A DNA stretch of 64,000 nucleotides, from positions 1-64,000 of the forward strand of contig NZ_LOFH01000011.1 of NCBI RefSeq assembly GCF_001469215.1, read 5' to 3'. Made by a program: the position numbers and the translations under genes. This document shows, one piece after another, positions 1-9,533 of this stretch. The stretch comes from Pseudoalteromonas sp. H105. GTDB lineage: Bacteria; Pseudomonadota; Gammaproteobacteria; Enterobacterales; Alteromonadaceae. Every line of letters starts with the position of its first letter. The stretch's first letter is position 1. Under the pieces are notes generated by a model. It had not been told where the DNA came from and did not search any database. It saw only the letters and a program-made list of their open reading frames with translations.

Positions 1-581
1 CTCATTTAATTTTGCTTTACATAAAACCGCAGTTGAAGTGTTGGAAAAGGAAAATTTTAAATTAACTATTTCAGATTTATATAAACAAAACTTCAACCCT
101 GTTGCAGGGAGAAATGATACGACTCACTTTCCAGCCCACGATTTATTCCAATTAGCAAAAGCGCAAAGGTTAGCACTTTTGCATAATTCTTTTGAAAAGA
201 GCATTAGCCAAGAGCAACAAAAATTAGCGTCATCTGATCTATTAATTTTTCAGTTTCCTCTATGGTGGTGGTCTTTTCCCAGTATATTGAAAGGGTGGAT
301 TGACCGTGTTTTATCCTCAGGTTTTGCTTATGGCAAAGATGCCACTCTTGCGCCTAAAAAGATTATGTATTCAATTACTACGGGGGGGGACTAGCTCTGA
401 AGAATAGTTGGCGTACTATCAGCGTAAAATTGATGGATTATATCAAGATATATTTGGATTTATTGGGTGGCAGGTATTACCTGCTTTTATCGCCCATGGC
501 GTACAACAAAAAACAGACGATGAACGGCAATTGCTACTCCAAAGTTACAAAGCGCATCTAGTTAAAAACGTTATTGCTTAA
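1..581 (+). pseudogene. NAD(P)H oxidoreductase, flavodoxin-2 (KefF/NQO1-like) fold, broken and 5'-cut
   Basis: The reading frame is already open at the window edge, so the start lies outside. Visible residues include SFNFALHKTAVEVL and a FPLWWWSFPSILKGWIDRV stretch, typical of the flavodoxin_2 family (WrbA/KefF/NQO1 type) that reduces quinones with a flavin. After a run of eight G (372-379) the frame ends in TAG at about 392. With one G fewer the family continues (SSEE, then LAYYQRKIDGLYQDIFGF, GWQVLPAFIAHGV) to TAA at 581, but a second TAG still interrupts it just after SSEE. The gene thus carries a homopolymer frameshift and a nonsense codon. TTG at 38 is internal and not a real start. Confidence 0.75.
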
Positions 582-804
582 AGGGTAGTACTATCAATTA
601 TCTAGCAGAAAATAAGTGAGTGTTATAAACAGCAGGGGGTCGTTTTTCAACCTTTAATTTAGAGAGGTATTTAGTTTTGCATTGGGTATATTCGTTACCG
701 TATTTATCGCTGTATAGTTAAGATCGTTCTGTGTATTTTATTCGTTTGATTAGAGGCATTGGGTGAACACTTTCGCTCTAAATACTTCACTGTATGGATA
801 ATGA

Positions 805-1383
805 ATGGAAGGCTTTTTGGCGCTGCTTCAGCAATATGGCACTTTTGTGTATGTGTTACTTTTTGCCTATTGTGCTCTAAAAAGTGGCTGGTTACCTTTA
901 TTTGCAGGGTATGCTGCACATACCGGTGCACTTGACGTTAGTTTTGTTGCCTTATCCTCTTTTTTAGGGGGGTATTTAGGTGACGAATTACGTTTTGCTG
1001 CTGCTAAAAGGTATGGTGTTCGTTGGCTTGAAAAGCCAACAAAGATGGGCTTGTTATTTAAGAGAGCAAGTGAGCTTGCTAACCGCCATGGCACTACGTA
1101 CATGTTTTTATATCGTTACCCTAAAGGGCTGAGAACAATCGGTGCGCTGCCTGTTGGTTTAACGGGTATTTCTTGGCGGCGTTTTAGCGCACTAAATATG
1201 TGCTCTGCTGCGTTGTGGACCCTTATTTTAGTGGGAGCCGGTTATACGTTTGGTGCTACATTTGATGCCTTTGGTGTTGAAAACTTAACGGCAATTAGTC
1301 TTTTATTTTTATGTGTTTTTTTAGTGTCGTTATATCGGGTCTGGAATCAAAGTATGGCCGTTCACAACCATAATAAAAGCTGA
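805..1383 (+). CDS. DedA/SNARE-associated family inner-membrane protein
   Basis: 192-aa membrane protein of the DedA (VTT domain) family. It has hydrophobic segments near residues 10-30, 45-60 and two close to the C-terminus (about 130-175). The central glycine-rich part (SSFLGGYLGDELRFAAAKRYG, then FLYRYPKGLRTIGALPVGLTG) matches the family's re-entrant loop and R-x3-R-x-hydrophobic-P signature. Relatives act in lipid or polyprenyl-phosphate transport and proton-motive-force maintenance; the exact substrate cannot be told here. The ATG at 805 has only a weak ribosome-binding site. It stands alone between the broken oxidoreductase and a 500-base gap. Confidence 0.85.
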   Translation: MEGFLALLQQYGTFVYVLLFAYCALKSGWLPLFAGYAAHTGALDVSFVALSSFLGGYLGDELRFAAAKRYGVRWLEKPTKMGLLFKRASELANRHGTTYMFLYRYPKGLRTIGALPVGLTGISWRRFSALNMCSAALWTLILVGAGYTFGATFDAFGVENLTAISLLFLCVFLVSLYRVWNQSMAVHNHNKS

Positions 1384-1887
1384 ACAGAGTGGTTTTATAA
1401 AAATGAGGTGTTTTTCAAATTACAATGATCAACGTACTCTTTTCATCTTTCTTTTCTATCACTTATCATCAAACTGATTGGTAACTATAGTTGAAGTGGG
1501 CTTTTCCAGTTCAGGGAGCTTCTGTTTTTTGATTTTATATTTAAACTTCCCCAAGTAATTTAGTTGCTTAAGTATTTAGTATTAACCTAGTCGTTAACGT
1601 TAATTGCTTTAATTGTCCCTAAATGTGAAATTATACTTGTCGTTAAAACGGGTTTAATGCTTAATTTTAGTTGTAAAGTATTGCTTTTTTATATTGGGTA
1701 GTTCTTAGGTGTGGTTTTTAGTTGTTTTTTATTAAAAAAATTGCAACAGTTTTTGTGTGGTCTAGTCTTATATTGACCTAGTAATTTAACAACAGTGAAC
1801 AGCATTAATACTTATCTTTATATACCAAGTATTTGCATTATTGGCGAAGGAAGTGTGGTGTTAGTGACTTTGCTTGGAAGGTAAAAA
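1384..1887. other. AT-rich intergenic region
   Basis: About 500 bases with no convincing ORF, hairpin or repeat. The DNA is strongly T-rich. The 3' part must contain the promoter of the secreted protein at 1888, but no clear -35/-10 pair stands out. An AAGG ribosome-binding site lies just before the ATG. Confidence 0.5.
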
Positions 1888-2910
1888 ATGAAAACTAACC
1901 TCAAATCTATTTTTGCGATGGCAGTGATTGCAGCTTGTTTTACAGCTAGCGCATATTCAAACACGGTATACACGAGTGATGCAACAGTCACTGCTTGGGA
2001 CCCTATATATCCAGCTTATGCTGACGGTAATTGGCCAACGAGTGTATGTAAAGTCCAACCAGACGTAAACTTAGACTCAAATTGGCAGAACCCTCATCAG
2101 GCATCTTCATTTGGGCCGTATGCACACCCATGGCAGGGGTCTGTAGGCAATTTTGCTAGTTGGATTAATGCCTGGGGAAGTTTATCTTCTCAGGGACCTG
2201 GAGGGCATAGTTGGACAAAGTATGCATTAGATGTAAGCGGCGAAGGTGATTTTGTATTGAAGCTGCTAGCAGATAATTGCTCGTGGGTTTATATAGACGG
2301 AAATTTAGTTGGTTATCAGTCGGCGTATTGGAACGCTAACAATATAACTTATCCAGTGAGTTTAAATGGCGACCATACACTTGAGTTTTTAATATACGAT
2401 GGTGGTGGTTTGGCTGGCGGAATGTTTCGGTTAGAAACAAATACGGGCGTTACTTTTTCTGATTCAGATGCTGATGGGTTAACAGATCCTGAAGAAGTAC
2501 TGAATCAAACAGACCCGTTTAACCCAGACAGTGATGGTGATGGTATTAATGATGGTGATGAAGTTGCGGCCGGATCAGATCCGAATGATGAAAATGATAC
2601 GCCAGTGGTTGATGATGATGGCGATGGCATTATAAATGGCGATGATGTATGTCCAGATACGCAAGCGGGGGCTGTAATCGACCAATATGGGTGTTCAGGC
2701 CAGCAAAATGTAGCAACTGCATGTCGTTGTGAAGGGCCAGCTCAAGATACGCTGTGGAAAAATCATGGTCAGTACGTAAGCTGTGTTGCGCATGCTAAAA
2801 ATGCGCAAATTAATATCGGTCTCTTAACTGAAGATGAAGGGTCTGCTTTAATGTCGACTGCAGGGCAAAGTAGTTGCGGTAAGAAAGAAAAAAGTAAAGG
2901 TAAGAAATAA
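1888..2910 (+). CDS. secreted thrombospondin type 3 repeat (calcium-binding) protein
   Basis: 340 aa. An N-terminal signal peptide (about residues 1-24, ending ASAYS) predicts export. Residues about 30-190 form a Trp/Gly-rich beta domain of unknown name, with a jellyroll-like feel. Residues about 190-255 are Asp-rich thrombospondin type 3 repeats (DSDADGLTDPEE, DSDGDGINDGDE, DDDGDGIINGDD), known to bind Ca2+. The last 80 residues are Cys-rich (CRCEGP, WKNHGQYVSCVAHA) and end in a very basic Lys-rich tail. ATG follows GGAAGG. Single gene with its own terminator. Role unknown; cell-surface or matrix adhesion is plausible. Confidence 0.85.
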   Translation: MKTNLKSIFAMAVIAACFTASAYSNTVYTSDATVTAWDPIYPAYADGNWPTSVCKVQPDVNLDSNWQNPHQASSFGPYAHPWQGSVGNFASWINAWGSLSSQGPGGHSWTKYALDVSGEGDFVLKLLADNCSWVYIDGNLVGYQSAYWNANNITYPVSLNGDHTLEFLIYDGGGLAGGMFRLETNTGVTFSDSDADGLTDPEEVLNQTDPFNPDSDGDGINDGDEVAAGSDPNDENDTPVVDDDGDGIINGDDVCPDTQAGAVIDQYGCSGQQNVATACRCEGPAQDTLWKNHGQYVSCVAHAKNAQINIGLLTEDEGSALMSTAGQSSCGKKEKSKGKK

Positions 2911-2936
2911 CACCTTTGCTTACATGATGAATAAAT

Positions 2937-2963
2937 AAAGGAGCCATCGGCTCCTTTATTTTT
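2937..2963 (+). terminator. Rho-independent terminator of the TSP3 gene
   Basis: Perfect stem AAAGGAGCC / GGCTCCTTT with a 3-base loop, followed by ATTTTT, 27 bases after the TAA at 2910. Confidence 0.9.
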
Positions 2964-3161
2964 GGGCCTGACATTGAAATTTCACCCTGTATTGTTGTTT
3001 ATTCATTATAAGCTCAAAGCAACGAAACAAATGGTTAAAAACATGCCTGCAGATTAACCAACAGTTATATGTTATTAAATTACTTTGGTGGTGTTCTTTC
3101 TCGTTACTTATTCCATAAAATCAAAGCAACCATAATTTATAAAGCGGTCATTGGAACTCTT

Positions 3162-4055
3162 TTATTTAAGTATCAGTGAGAGTTCTTTATAAAGCGAGAG
3201 GTCTTTGGTCAGTAAGTGCTTAGTATCAATCGCAGCCATTGCTGACTTAGCGAGTTTGAGTTGTTTTTTTTGAGTAGAAATTTGGGCAATACGTAAATTA
3301 GTTAAACTTTGGTAAGACGCTTCATTTATCTTTTTAGCTTGTAGGATGACATCTTGGAATAAAGGCAAAGCTTCATCCAAACGGCCCATAAAATGCAATG
3401 CGCGTGCAATGTTATAGTGCGCCATCACTAGGTAGTGAATGTCGTCATCCTTTTTTGCATTTTCTAATGCCATTTGTAAATAAGAGAGTGTCTCGTCCAG
3501 CTTATTTTGTTTATGGGTCAAGTAGCCCAGTATTGTGTAAATTTGTTTTTTTATATGGCTATTAGGATGACTTTTAAATTTTTCTTCTAATGCGAGCAAT
3601 AACGATGTGCCTTTTTTATAATCACCCGTATAAAGTTGAAAGGTCGCGTAATCAATAATACTTTGGGCATCCCATTGCGCCATATCTGAAAAAGCCTTAT
3701 CGACAATACTAATATAATCACTGAGATCGGCTTTTTTGTCTTGGCTGGCCAGCTTAACTTTGTACATGTAGCCATGAATTTCAACGCGTTTAGGCAAGGA
3801 AGGCATAGTGAGTATTGCATCCACCTCAGTATGCAAACGCTTGTATTCCTGTGCTTTAAACAGCAAGTCCATTAATGTGAGTTTTTGATGAAACCAAAGG
3901 TGTGTTGCTGTAGGGGTATGCGCTAAATTAGTCGAAAGTTCAAAGATGCACTGTGCTAAATTTTTCTTACAGATATCGGCTTTAAGTTCGCTAGATGATG
4001 CGAATACAAGGCTGGAGCTCACTGTAAGAAAAAATATTGCCGCTCTTGTAATCAT
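3162..4055 (-). CDS. exported tetratricopeptide-repeat protein
   Basis: 297 aa with a signal peptide (about residues 1-20, SSSLVFASS). The rest is all alpha-helical TPR-like repeats, clearest at about residues 170-265 (YTILGYLTHKQNKLDETLSYLQMAL; AHYNIARALHFMGRLDEALPLFQDVI). Such periplasmic TPR domains often form the sensor half of GGDEF proteins or of ligand-free regulators, but here no C-terminal domain follows and the stop is clear. No partner gene is nearby. Product and role unknown beyond a protein-interaction scaffold in the periplasm. Confidence 0.75.
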   Translation of the reverse strand: MITRAAIFFLTVSSSLVFASSSELKADICKKNLAQCIFELSTNLAHTPTATHLWFHQKLTLMDLLFKAQEYKRLHTEVDAILTMPSLPKRVEIHGYMYKVKLASQDKKADLSDYISIVDKAFSDMAQWDAQSIIDYATFQLYTGDYKKGTSLLLALEEKFKSHPNSHIKKQIYTILGYLTHKQNKLDETLSYLQMALENAKKDDDIHYLVMAHYNIARALHFMGRLDEALPLFQDVILQAKKINEASYQSLTNLRIAQISTQKKQLKLAKSAMAAIDTKHLLTKDLSLYKELSLILK

Positions 4056-4324
4056 CTTTAATGTAATTTATTTCCATTTATTACCTTTTATTAAGATAAA
4101 CTATTTTAGTAAAAAATATAAGTCATTATATTGTGTAAGCATAGATAGCCTAACTATGTTGCGTATTCAACACATGAATTAGCGTTAATAGATCGGCTGT
4201 TAAAAAGCAAAGACGGCAGTATTATTCTTATCGTTGCGTTATAAGTTACTGTATTGATTTAATGTTTTAAATTATGTGTAATGAAGTCTGTAAATTTAAT
4301 GATGGCATGGCAGTAAACAGATCT

Positions 4325-4744
4325 ATGAATATTTGGCTAATTATAGCGGGTGTATTAAGCGCGATTGCTGCATTTTTACATTTGGGTTGTATTTACTTTG
4401 GTGCTCAATGGTATCGCTTTTTTGGTGCTGGTGAGCACATGGCTATGCTTGCAGAGCAGGGTAGCATTGAGCCGGTACTAATCACTGCAGCAATAGCGTC
4501 AGTGCTTTTTACGTGGTCGTTGTATGCATTTTCTGCTGCGGGGCTGATAGTTAAGTTGCCACTTATTCGAACCGCACTTTTACTTATTACGCTTATTTAT
4601 TTGGTAAGAGGCGCTGCCGGGTTTATGTTAATCCAACACCCTATGGGGCGTTCGCCAGACTTTTGGGTCTGGAGCTCGTTAATTTGTTTGAGCTTTGGTG
4701 TTGTTCATCTTATTGGCTTAAAAAAGCAATGGAAAAACCTTTAA
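4325..4744 (+). CDS. small four-helix inner-membrane protein
   Basis: About 139 aa from ATG 4325 (upstream in-frame ATGs at 4274 and 4307 are possible; none has a good ribosome-binding site). Four hydrophobic helices at roughly residues 4-24, 46-70, 76-100 and 110-130, with a short C-terminal Lys-rich tail. I do not recognise a named function. Convergent with the LysR gene downstream. Confidence 0.7.
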   Translation: MNIWLIIAGVLSAIAAFLHLGCIYFGAQWYRFFGAGEHMAMLAEQGSIEPVLITAAIASVLFTWSLYAFSAAGLIVKLPLIRTALLLITLIYLVRGAAGFMLIQHPMGRSPDFWVWSSLICLSFGVVHLIGLKKQWKNL

Positions 4745-4782
4745 CCGCTTACTTTTACCTCTTCGTTTTAAGCCCGACCTTT

Positions 4783-5691
4783 TTATATGCTTACAGGCTG
4801 AGAGCTGATCATTAATTTATTAATAACCGCCGTGATAGCTTTATAGCGCTTTGGTAACTCTCTGTTTTTCTTTTTTACGGAATAAAGTGTTTCTATCACT
4901 GGTGTTACTGGCTCAAAAACAGTGAGTCGGTGTTGCTGTGCAAAGTTTTCAAGGGCACTTTTAGGTAATACCGTAAAGCCCACCCCCTTTGCGACAGGGT
5001 GAAGAATCTGACTAAGTTGATTAATGTAGCTCACAACGGGGATATCAGCGGGATTGAGCTCTGTTAGGCTGGACTCTCGGCACTGTTCAAAGTACATAGA
5101 AAGGTAGTGCTTAGCATCGGGGTGATCAACTAACCCCTGATTTTTAAGTGTGTCAGCTATTGTGTGAGTGGGTGTAACATTTTTAGGTAGCACTAAACAC
5201 AGCGCTTCATCGCCGAGCTTATTTATATCAAATATGCGCTTATCAGGCATGTCGGTAACAATGCCCAAGTCAATGTTTCCTGATTGAATATCACTTAAAA
5301 TTTGATGATTAGGCGCTGCTGTTAGTTTGATAACAAGAGACGGATAACTAATTTGTAAATCTAACAAAGCAGGGTACAGCAAAAGCGCCATTGAGCCTGA
5401 GCACGCGATGCTGCAGTCACCGACATGTGGGTTATCAAATGCTAATGCTTCAAGGAGTTTTTGCTCGTTCTGTGCAAGAGAAATTGCATAACGATAAACA
5501 AGGCGACCTTGCTCGGTTAACTCGAAGCTTTTTTTGCCTCTTTTAATTAGCGTAAAACCGCATGCTTGCTCAAGTTTACTTACATGTTGGCTCACACCTG
5601 GTTGAGTCATAAATAGTTTATCGGCTGTTTTAGTAAAGTGCCCTGTGTTAATTAGGGTTACAAATGTATTTAGCCAAATAGGATTCAGCAT
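4783..5691 (-). CDS. LysR-family transcriptional regulator
   Basis: 302 aa. The N-terminal winged helix-turn-helix (residues about 3-62: WLNTFVTLINTGHFTKTADKL, MTQPGVSQHVSKLE) is the standard LysR DNA-binding domain. Residues about 90-295 form the periplasmic-binding-like effector domain. It is transcribed away from the VOC gene at 5812, and the 120-bp gap holds a 10-bp inverted repeat. It therefore probably regulates that gene and itself. The effector is unknown. Confidence 0.9.
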   Translation of the reverse strand: MLNPIWLNTFVTLINTGHFTKTADKLFMTQPGVSQHVSKLEQACGFTLIKRGKKSFELTEQGRLVYRYAISLAQNEQKLLEALAFDNPHVGDCSIACSGSMALLLYPALLDLQISYPSLVIKLTAAPNHQILSDIQSGNIDLGIVTDMPDKRIFDINKLGDEALCLVLPKNVTPTHTIADTLKNQGLVDHPDAKHYLSMYFEQCRESSLTELNPADIPVVSYINQLSQILHPVAKGVGFTVLPKSALENFAQQHRLTVFEPVTPVIETLYSVKKKNRELPKRYKAITAVINKLMISSQPVSI

Positions 5692-5707
5692 GCTTCACCA
5701 TAACTTT

Positions 5708-5738
5708 AAATTATCAAGTTGATTATATTTGATAATTT
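5708..5738. promoter_or_regulatory. inverted repeat, likely LysR operator
   Basis: Perfect 10-base arms AAATTATCAA and TTGATAATTT, separated by 11 bases, in the divergent LysR/VOC promoter region. Size and place suit a LysR recognition site. Confidence 0.6.
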
Positions 5739-5811
5739 AATTTAATCAACGCTTTCCTCTACACTCGCCTTGTTGGTTTAATTGTTAAACACATTTCTTT
5801 TGGAGCACACG

Positions 5812-6297
5812 ATGAAAATGAATCATGTTGGCCTAATGGTCGGTGATATGGACAAAGCGGTTGAGTTTTATACTAAAGTGCTTGGTTTACGCGTAATAAT
5901 GAATAACACCAAGGTGCAAGAAGAGCGTGAAACGGCTATTGGCAGGATGTGTATTGCTGTTTTTGGCGAAGGTTTTAAAGGGTTTAATATTGCACACTTG
6001 GTAACAACCGATGGTATCGGTGTTGAATTGTTTGAAATGAAAGTGCGCGATGAACGTCATCACGTTGATTTTTCACGGTTGGGAATTTTTCATTTTTGTT
6101 TACAAACTGACGATTTTGACGGAGTGATGAAAAAGACGGAGGAGTATGGTGGCAAAGTTAGAATGGATGTCATGCGATACCACCCTGAAGATGAAAATAG
6201 ACCTGCCCAAATGGTGTATTTAGAAGACCCATTTGGTAATCTATTTGAGCTTTACTCACATACTTATGAAGAAACGTACTCTTCTGACTACGAATAA
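5812..6297 (+). CDS. VOC-family (glyoxalase/dioxygenase-like) protein
   Basis: 161 aa from the ATG at 5812, chosen because TTTTGGAGCACACG gives a good ribosome-binding site; an upstream TTG at 5782 lacks one. Two beta-alpha-beta-beta-beta modules are visible: NHVGLMVGDMDKAVEFYTKVLGL at the N-terminus and FHFCLQTDDFDGVMKKTEEYGG in the second half. Likely metal ligands are His4, a Glu in GVELFEM, His in FHFCL and the Glu of the final NLFELYS. The family includes glyoxalase I, extradiol dioxygenases and epimerases; the substrate cannot be told. Divergent from a LysR gene that probably controls it. Confidence 0.85.
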   Translation: MKMNHVGLMVGDMDKAVEFYTKVLGLRVIMNNTKVQEERETAIGRMCIAVFGEGFKGFNIAHLVTTDGIGVELFEMKVRDERHHVDFSRLGIFHFCLQTDDFDGVMKKTEEYGGKVRMDVMRYHPEDENRPAQMVYLEDPFGNLFELYSHTYEETYSSDYE

Positions 6298-6460
6298 ATA
6301 AACATAAAAAGAGTGACCAGTAAATCGCTCGTTTTACGTGCAGGGTTATTGCCTACTACCTTTTGGGTACGCTGTGGCAAGGTTCGTTGGGGTGTGCTAT
6401 GTTAAACTATTCACACTATGTCGGCTTTTTATTTAGCTGTTGCTTCAAGGGGGATGAGTT

Positions 6461-6772
6461 TTGGAAGTATTGATTTTAGTTACTTTAGTCAGTGTTTGGG
6501 CATTACTCATGCTGCGCTCAGTGATGGCTGAATATGCTTATTATCAATCAGTAAAAACTCGTGAACCGCAGATATGGCAACAGCTAGGTGCCCCTCGGTT
6601 CCTTAAAGTCCCGATGGTGTTCGTGTCAAGCAAAGGTACTCAATTGCTGCAACAGGTAACTGATGCAACAGTGCGTGAAAATGCATTAAAGCACCACCGT
6701 GCTGGCAAACAATTTTTGTTTTACATCGTTGCTGTATTGGTACTAGGTATTGTTTATTTAAAACTAGCTTAA
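6461..6772 (+). CDS. UspB-like two-helix membrane protein
   Basis: 103 aa starting at TTG 6461, preceded by AAGGGGGA at correct spacing. One transmembrane helix at each end (about residues 2-22 and 84-102) with a charged middle. Length, layout and the VRENALKHHRAGKQFLF stretch recall universal stress protein B (UspB, 111 aa in E. coli). Similarity is by eye only, so I leave the symbol empty. It lies 34 bases before the esterase gene and may be co-transcribed with it. Confidence 0.65.
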   Translation: MEVLILVTLVSVWALLMLRSVMAEYAYYQSVKTREPQIWQQLGAPRFLKVPMVFVSSKGTQLLQQVTDATVRENALKHHRAGKQFLFYIVAVLVLGIVYLKLA

Positions 6773-6806
6773 TAGACTAGCGATACGTTTATAATTAAAT
6801 AAGTAT

Positions 6807-7637
6807 GTGTCTGTGAAGCCTTTTATTATTATTACCTTTCTATTCTGTGCGTTTACTGTTGATGCCGATACCACATTTAAAATACCCCGCAGTCATATTG
6901 TTGACATTAAAGACCCTTATTCTGGCCGCATTTATCCTCTTTTTATAAAATTACCGCGGTCTTATGTTGCCAATAATAATAAAGCTTATCCTGTTATTTA
7001 TTTAACGGATGCGATGTACAGTTTTCAGGTTGTGTCTGGTGCCACCCGCTTTGCAATGAATAGTGAAAAAATGGATGAAGCCATTATTGTGGGTATTTCA
7101 TATTCAAAGGGATCTCGGGGCCCGTCAAGCCGGGTGCGAGATTTTACCCATCAGGTCGCTACCAATTGGAAACTAGAAACGGGTAAAGCGGCAGCACATG
7201 CTCAGTTCATTAAAAAATCTGTTTTTGGTTACCTCAATACACACTACAGAGTGAATGGCTCGCGTACTTATGTGGGGAATTCACTTGGTGGCTTATTTGG
7301 GGCGTATATTCTTTTTACTGATCCAACCATGTTTGATAATTATGTGCTGGGCAGTCCTTCAACGTGGTACAAAAATAACGATATATTGAATGTTAAAATT
7401 ACGCCAAGCTTGCACCCTCATAAGGTGTATATCGGTGTGGGAGAGTATGAAACGCCTGAATTTGACTCGCCAGATCATGATATGGTTTTAGGTGCCAAAC
7501 AGTTACAGTTGAAGTTATCTGATCCGCTATTGCCACATACACAAGTGAGGCTCAATGTCATTTCAGGTGCAAACCATGAAACAGCGTTTCCAACAACCGC
7601 CACCCAAGGCCTCTATTGGTTATTTAAAAAACAATAA
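6807..7637 (+). CDS. exported alpha/beta-hydrolase esterase (Fes/IroE/BesA-like)
   Basis: 276 aa from GTG 6807 (a second GTG at 6813 is possible). Signal peptide at about residues 1-20 (IIITFLFCAFTVDAD). The nucleophile elbow GNSLGG puts the catalytic Ser at residue 159; the catalytic His is in SGANHETAFP near the C-terminus, and an acidic residue follows VGVGEYETPEFD. This is the putative-esterase fold used by feruloyl esterases and siderophore hydrolases such as IroE and BesA. No siderophore genes are nearby, so the substrate remains unknown. Confidence 0.8.
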   Translation: MSVKPFIIITFLFCAFTVDADTTFKIPRSHIVDIKDPYSGRIYPLFIKLPRSYVANNNKAYPVIYLTDAMYSFQVVSGATRFAMNSEKMDEAIIVGISYSKGSRGPSSRVRDFTHQVATNWKLETGKAAAHAQFIKKSVFGYLNTHYRVNGSRTYVGNSLGGLFGAYILFTDPTMFDNYVLGSPSTWYKNNDILNVKITPSLHPHKVYIGVGEYETPEFDSPDHDMVLGAKQLQLKLSDPLLPHTQVRLNVISGANHETAFPTTATQGLYWLFKKQ

Positions 7638-7845
7638 GACAAAGTTTGAGCAGCGTTTGAAACATTATTTGATTACGCGCAATTCAAAGTGTTTTATTTC
7701 AATTTACTTAGGGGCTTATGTACGTTTAATACTATATTTATATTAGTAGTACTTATGGTGAATAAGTAACGTGTTGACGTATTTTATCCACTTAATTGGT
7801 GCTAAATGCATCGCTTTGCGCGACGTTAAAAATCATGCCTTCTGG

Positions 7846-9510
7846 ATGGAGTTTATCTTGAGAACAACAATAAACATTTTTCTTAGTTTAGTCTTTCTAC
7901 TTATTGTGAGTTTTTCCTACAGAGTATGCGCTGAAACAATTGAACTTAATAGCGATACGGTGCTGGTGATTCATGATAAAAATTTGTGGAAAAGGCTACC
8001 GGATACGTTTGATCCACAAAACATCAAGGCGATGAGCCTGTGGTATGATAAGCAGCAAACAGTGGATTCCATTATTGGCCAATCAGGGCGTTTTGTTACC
8101 AAGTTAACGGTCTCTGCTAATAGCGCTGATCGTTGGTTTTTAGTGCCTAACACTAACTTTATTGATCACGGGCTCGCGTATTATTTTAACGCCAATGGTT
8201 TAAAGGAGGCTGCACAAGAGTTCTCCCAATTAGCGGATAATAAAACGCCTCAATTACTGCATTTTCAAGCATTTAATCTTACGATGGATAAAGGTGACAA
8301 GGGCGAACTTTGGGTTGTTATTTCAGCGCAAAAATACCCGTCATCAGTGTCTATTAAGTTATTAAATAGTGAAGCGTTTTACCGTTTTCAAAGTATCAAT
8401 AATATGCTGTCGGTTGCGGCTATTTTTGCCATGTTATTGTTAGCCTTATTAACATTGTTTATTTATTTGGGTACTCGTAATCGTATTGCTATAACGTGTG
8501 CTGGGTACCTTGGATTTCATGGGATCGGGTGGGCGGCGGCATCAGGGTTGATTGATGATGTATTTAACCTCTCTATCAATACTGTTTATTTAGGGATGTA
8601 TATTTTTCCATTGGCTATTGCCTTTGCTGCCCAATTTGTGTCGGATCTATTTGAATGTAAGCACAATCATCGTAAAACGTTTAAGTTCTTATATTGGTTG
8701 AGTGTTGCTAGTGCCGTGGCTGCGGGTGTGATTGCATTGACTTCTTTCTCTTTTGCATTTGCTGTTTCACATATGCTTGCAGTGTTATGGATTGCTGTGA
8801 CGATTGTGATTGGCATTCATATGCTCAAACTAAAAGACTTTAGAGCAAAGTATTTCTTATTTGGTAATCTGCTTTATGGGTTGTCACTGATTTATTACAT
8901 GCTATCTCACAGTGATACTTTTGGTGAGCTGGACTATGCTGAGTCGTTGGTTGTGTCTGCATTGGCCATTGATTGCATTTGTATTATGCTTTCCCTCACC
9001 GAGTGGTTTAAGATAAAACAGTCAGAATATAACCGTAATTTTTATTTATCGCGCTTAGATCCACTGACAAAGTTAGGTAATCGCTATGCATTGAATGAGG
9101 GGATCTCAAAGCTAGGATCCCACTATGTGGTGGTATACCTAGACATCGATGGCCTTAAAAAAACCAATGATAATCTAGGTCATGGTGAAGGCGATAAACT
9201 GATTACCTTCGCGGCTGAATATTTACTTGAAACTTTTTCTAGCCAAGGTAGTGTTTTTAGAACGGGTGGCGATGAATTTGTTATTCTATTGCCTCAGCTT
9301 AATTTAAACCAATTAAGCAATACGTTAAAGAGTACGCAAGCATTACTGGTTTTGTTACCCACAAAAATTCAAGAGAAGTGGGCGCAAGCGGGTATTAGCT
9401 TTGGTATCTGTGATAGTACTGAGCAAAACACGCCTTCGCAGTGTTTATCACAAGCAGATAAACGCATGTATCTACAAAAAGAACAACGTCGTGCTAAACA
9501 TTCAGCATGA
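7846..9510 (+). CDS. diguanylate cyclase with 7TMR-DISM sensor
   Basis: About 554 aa from ATG 7846. A TTG at 7858, 6 bases after GGAG, is an equally good start, while the GTG at 7771 would give an odd N-terminus. Signal peptide, then an extracytoplasmic beta-domain (about residues 25-200, 7TMR-DISMED2-like), then 7 transmembrane helices (about 205-400), then GGDEF. The active site GGDEF (bases 9265-9279) is intact, so it should make cyclic di-GMP. The RxxD product-inhibition site usually found just upstream is not visible. Overlaps the upstream region of the thioredoxin-like gene. Confidence 0.88.
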   Translation: MEFILRTTINIFLSLVFLLIVSFSYRVCAETIELNSDTVLVIHDKNLWKRLPDTFDPQNIKAMSLWYDKQQTVDSIIGQSGRFVTKLTVSANSADRWFLVPNTNFIDHGLAYYFNANGLKEAAQEFSQLADNKTPQLLHFQAFNLTMDKGDKGELWVVISAQKYPSSVSIKLLNSEAFYRFQSINNMLSVAAIFAMLLLALLTLFIYLGTRNRIAITCAGYLGFHGIGWAAASGLIDDVFNLSINTVYLGMYIFPLAIAFAAQFVSDLFECKHNHRKTFKFLYWLSVASAVAAGVIALTSFSFAFAVSHMLAVLWIAVTIVIGIHMLKLKDFRAKYFLFGNLLYGLSLIYYMLSHSDTFGELDYAESLVVSALAIDCICIMLSLTEWFKIKQSEYNRNFYLSRLDPLTKLGNRYALNEGISKLGSHYVVVYLDIDGLKKTNDNLGHGEGDKLITFAAEYLLETFSSQGSVFRTGGDEFVILLPQLNLNQLSNTLKSTQALLVLLPTKIQEKWAQAGISFGICDSTEQNTPSQCLSQADKRMYLQKEQRRAKHSA

Positions 9511-9533
9511 AAACAATAATAAAGGAACATACC

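Noticed and set aside
7555-7746. 63-aa plus-strand ORF overlapping the end of the esterase gene
   Set aside because: Out-of-frame shadow of the esterase 3' end plus intergenic DNA; no ribosome-binding site or family match.
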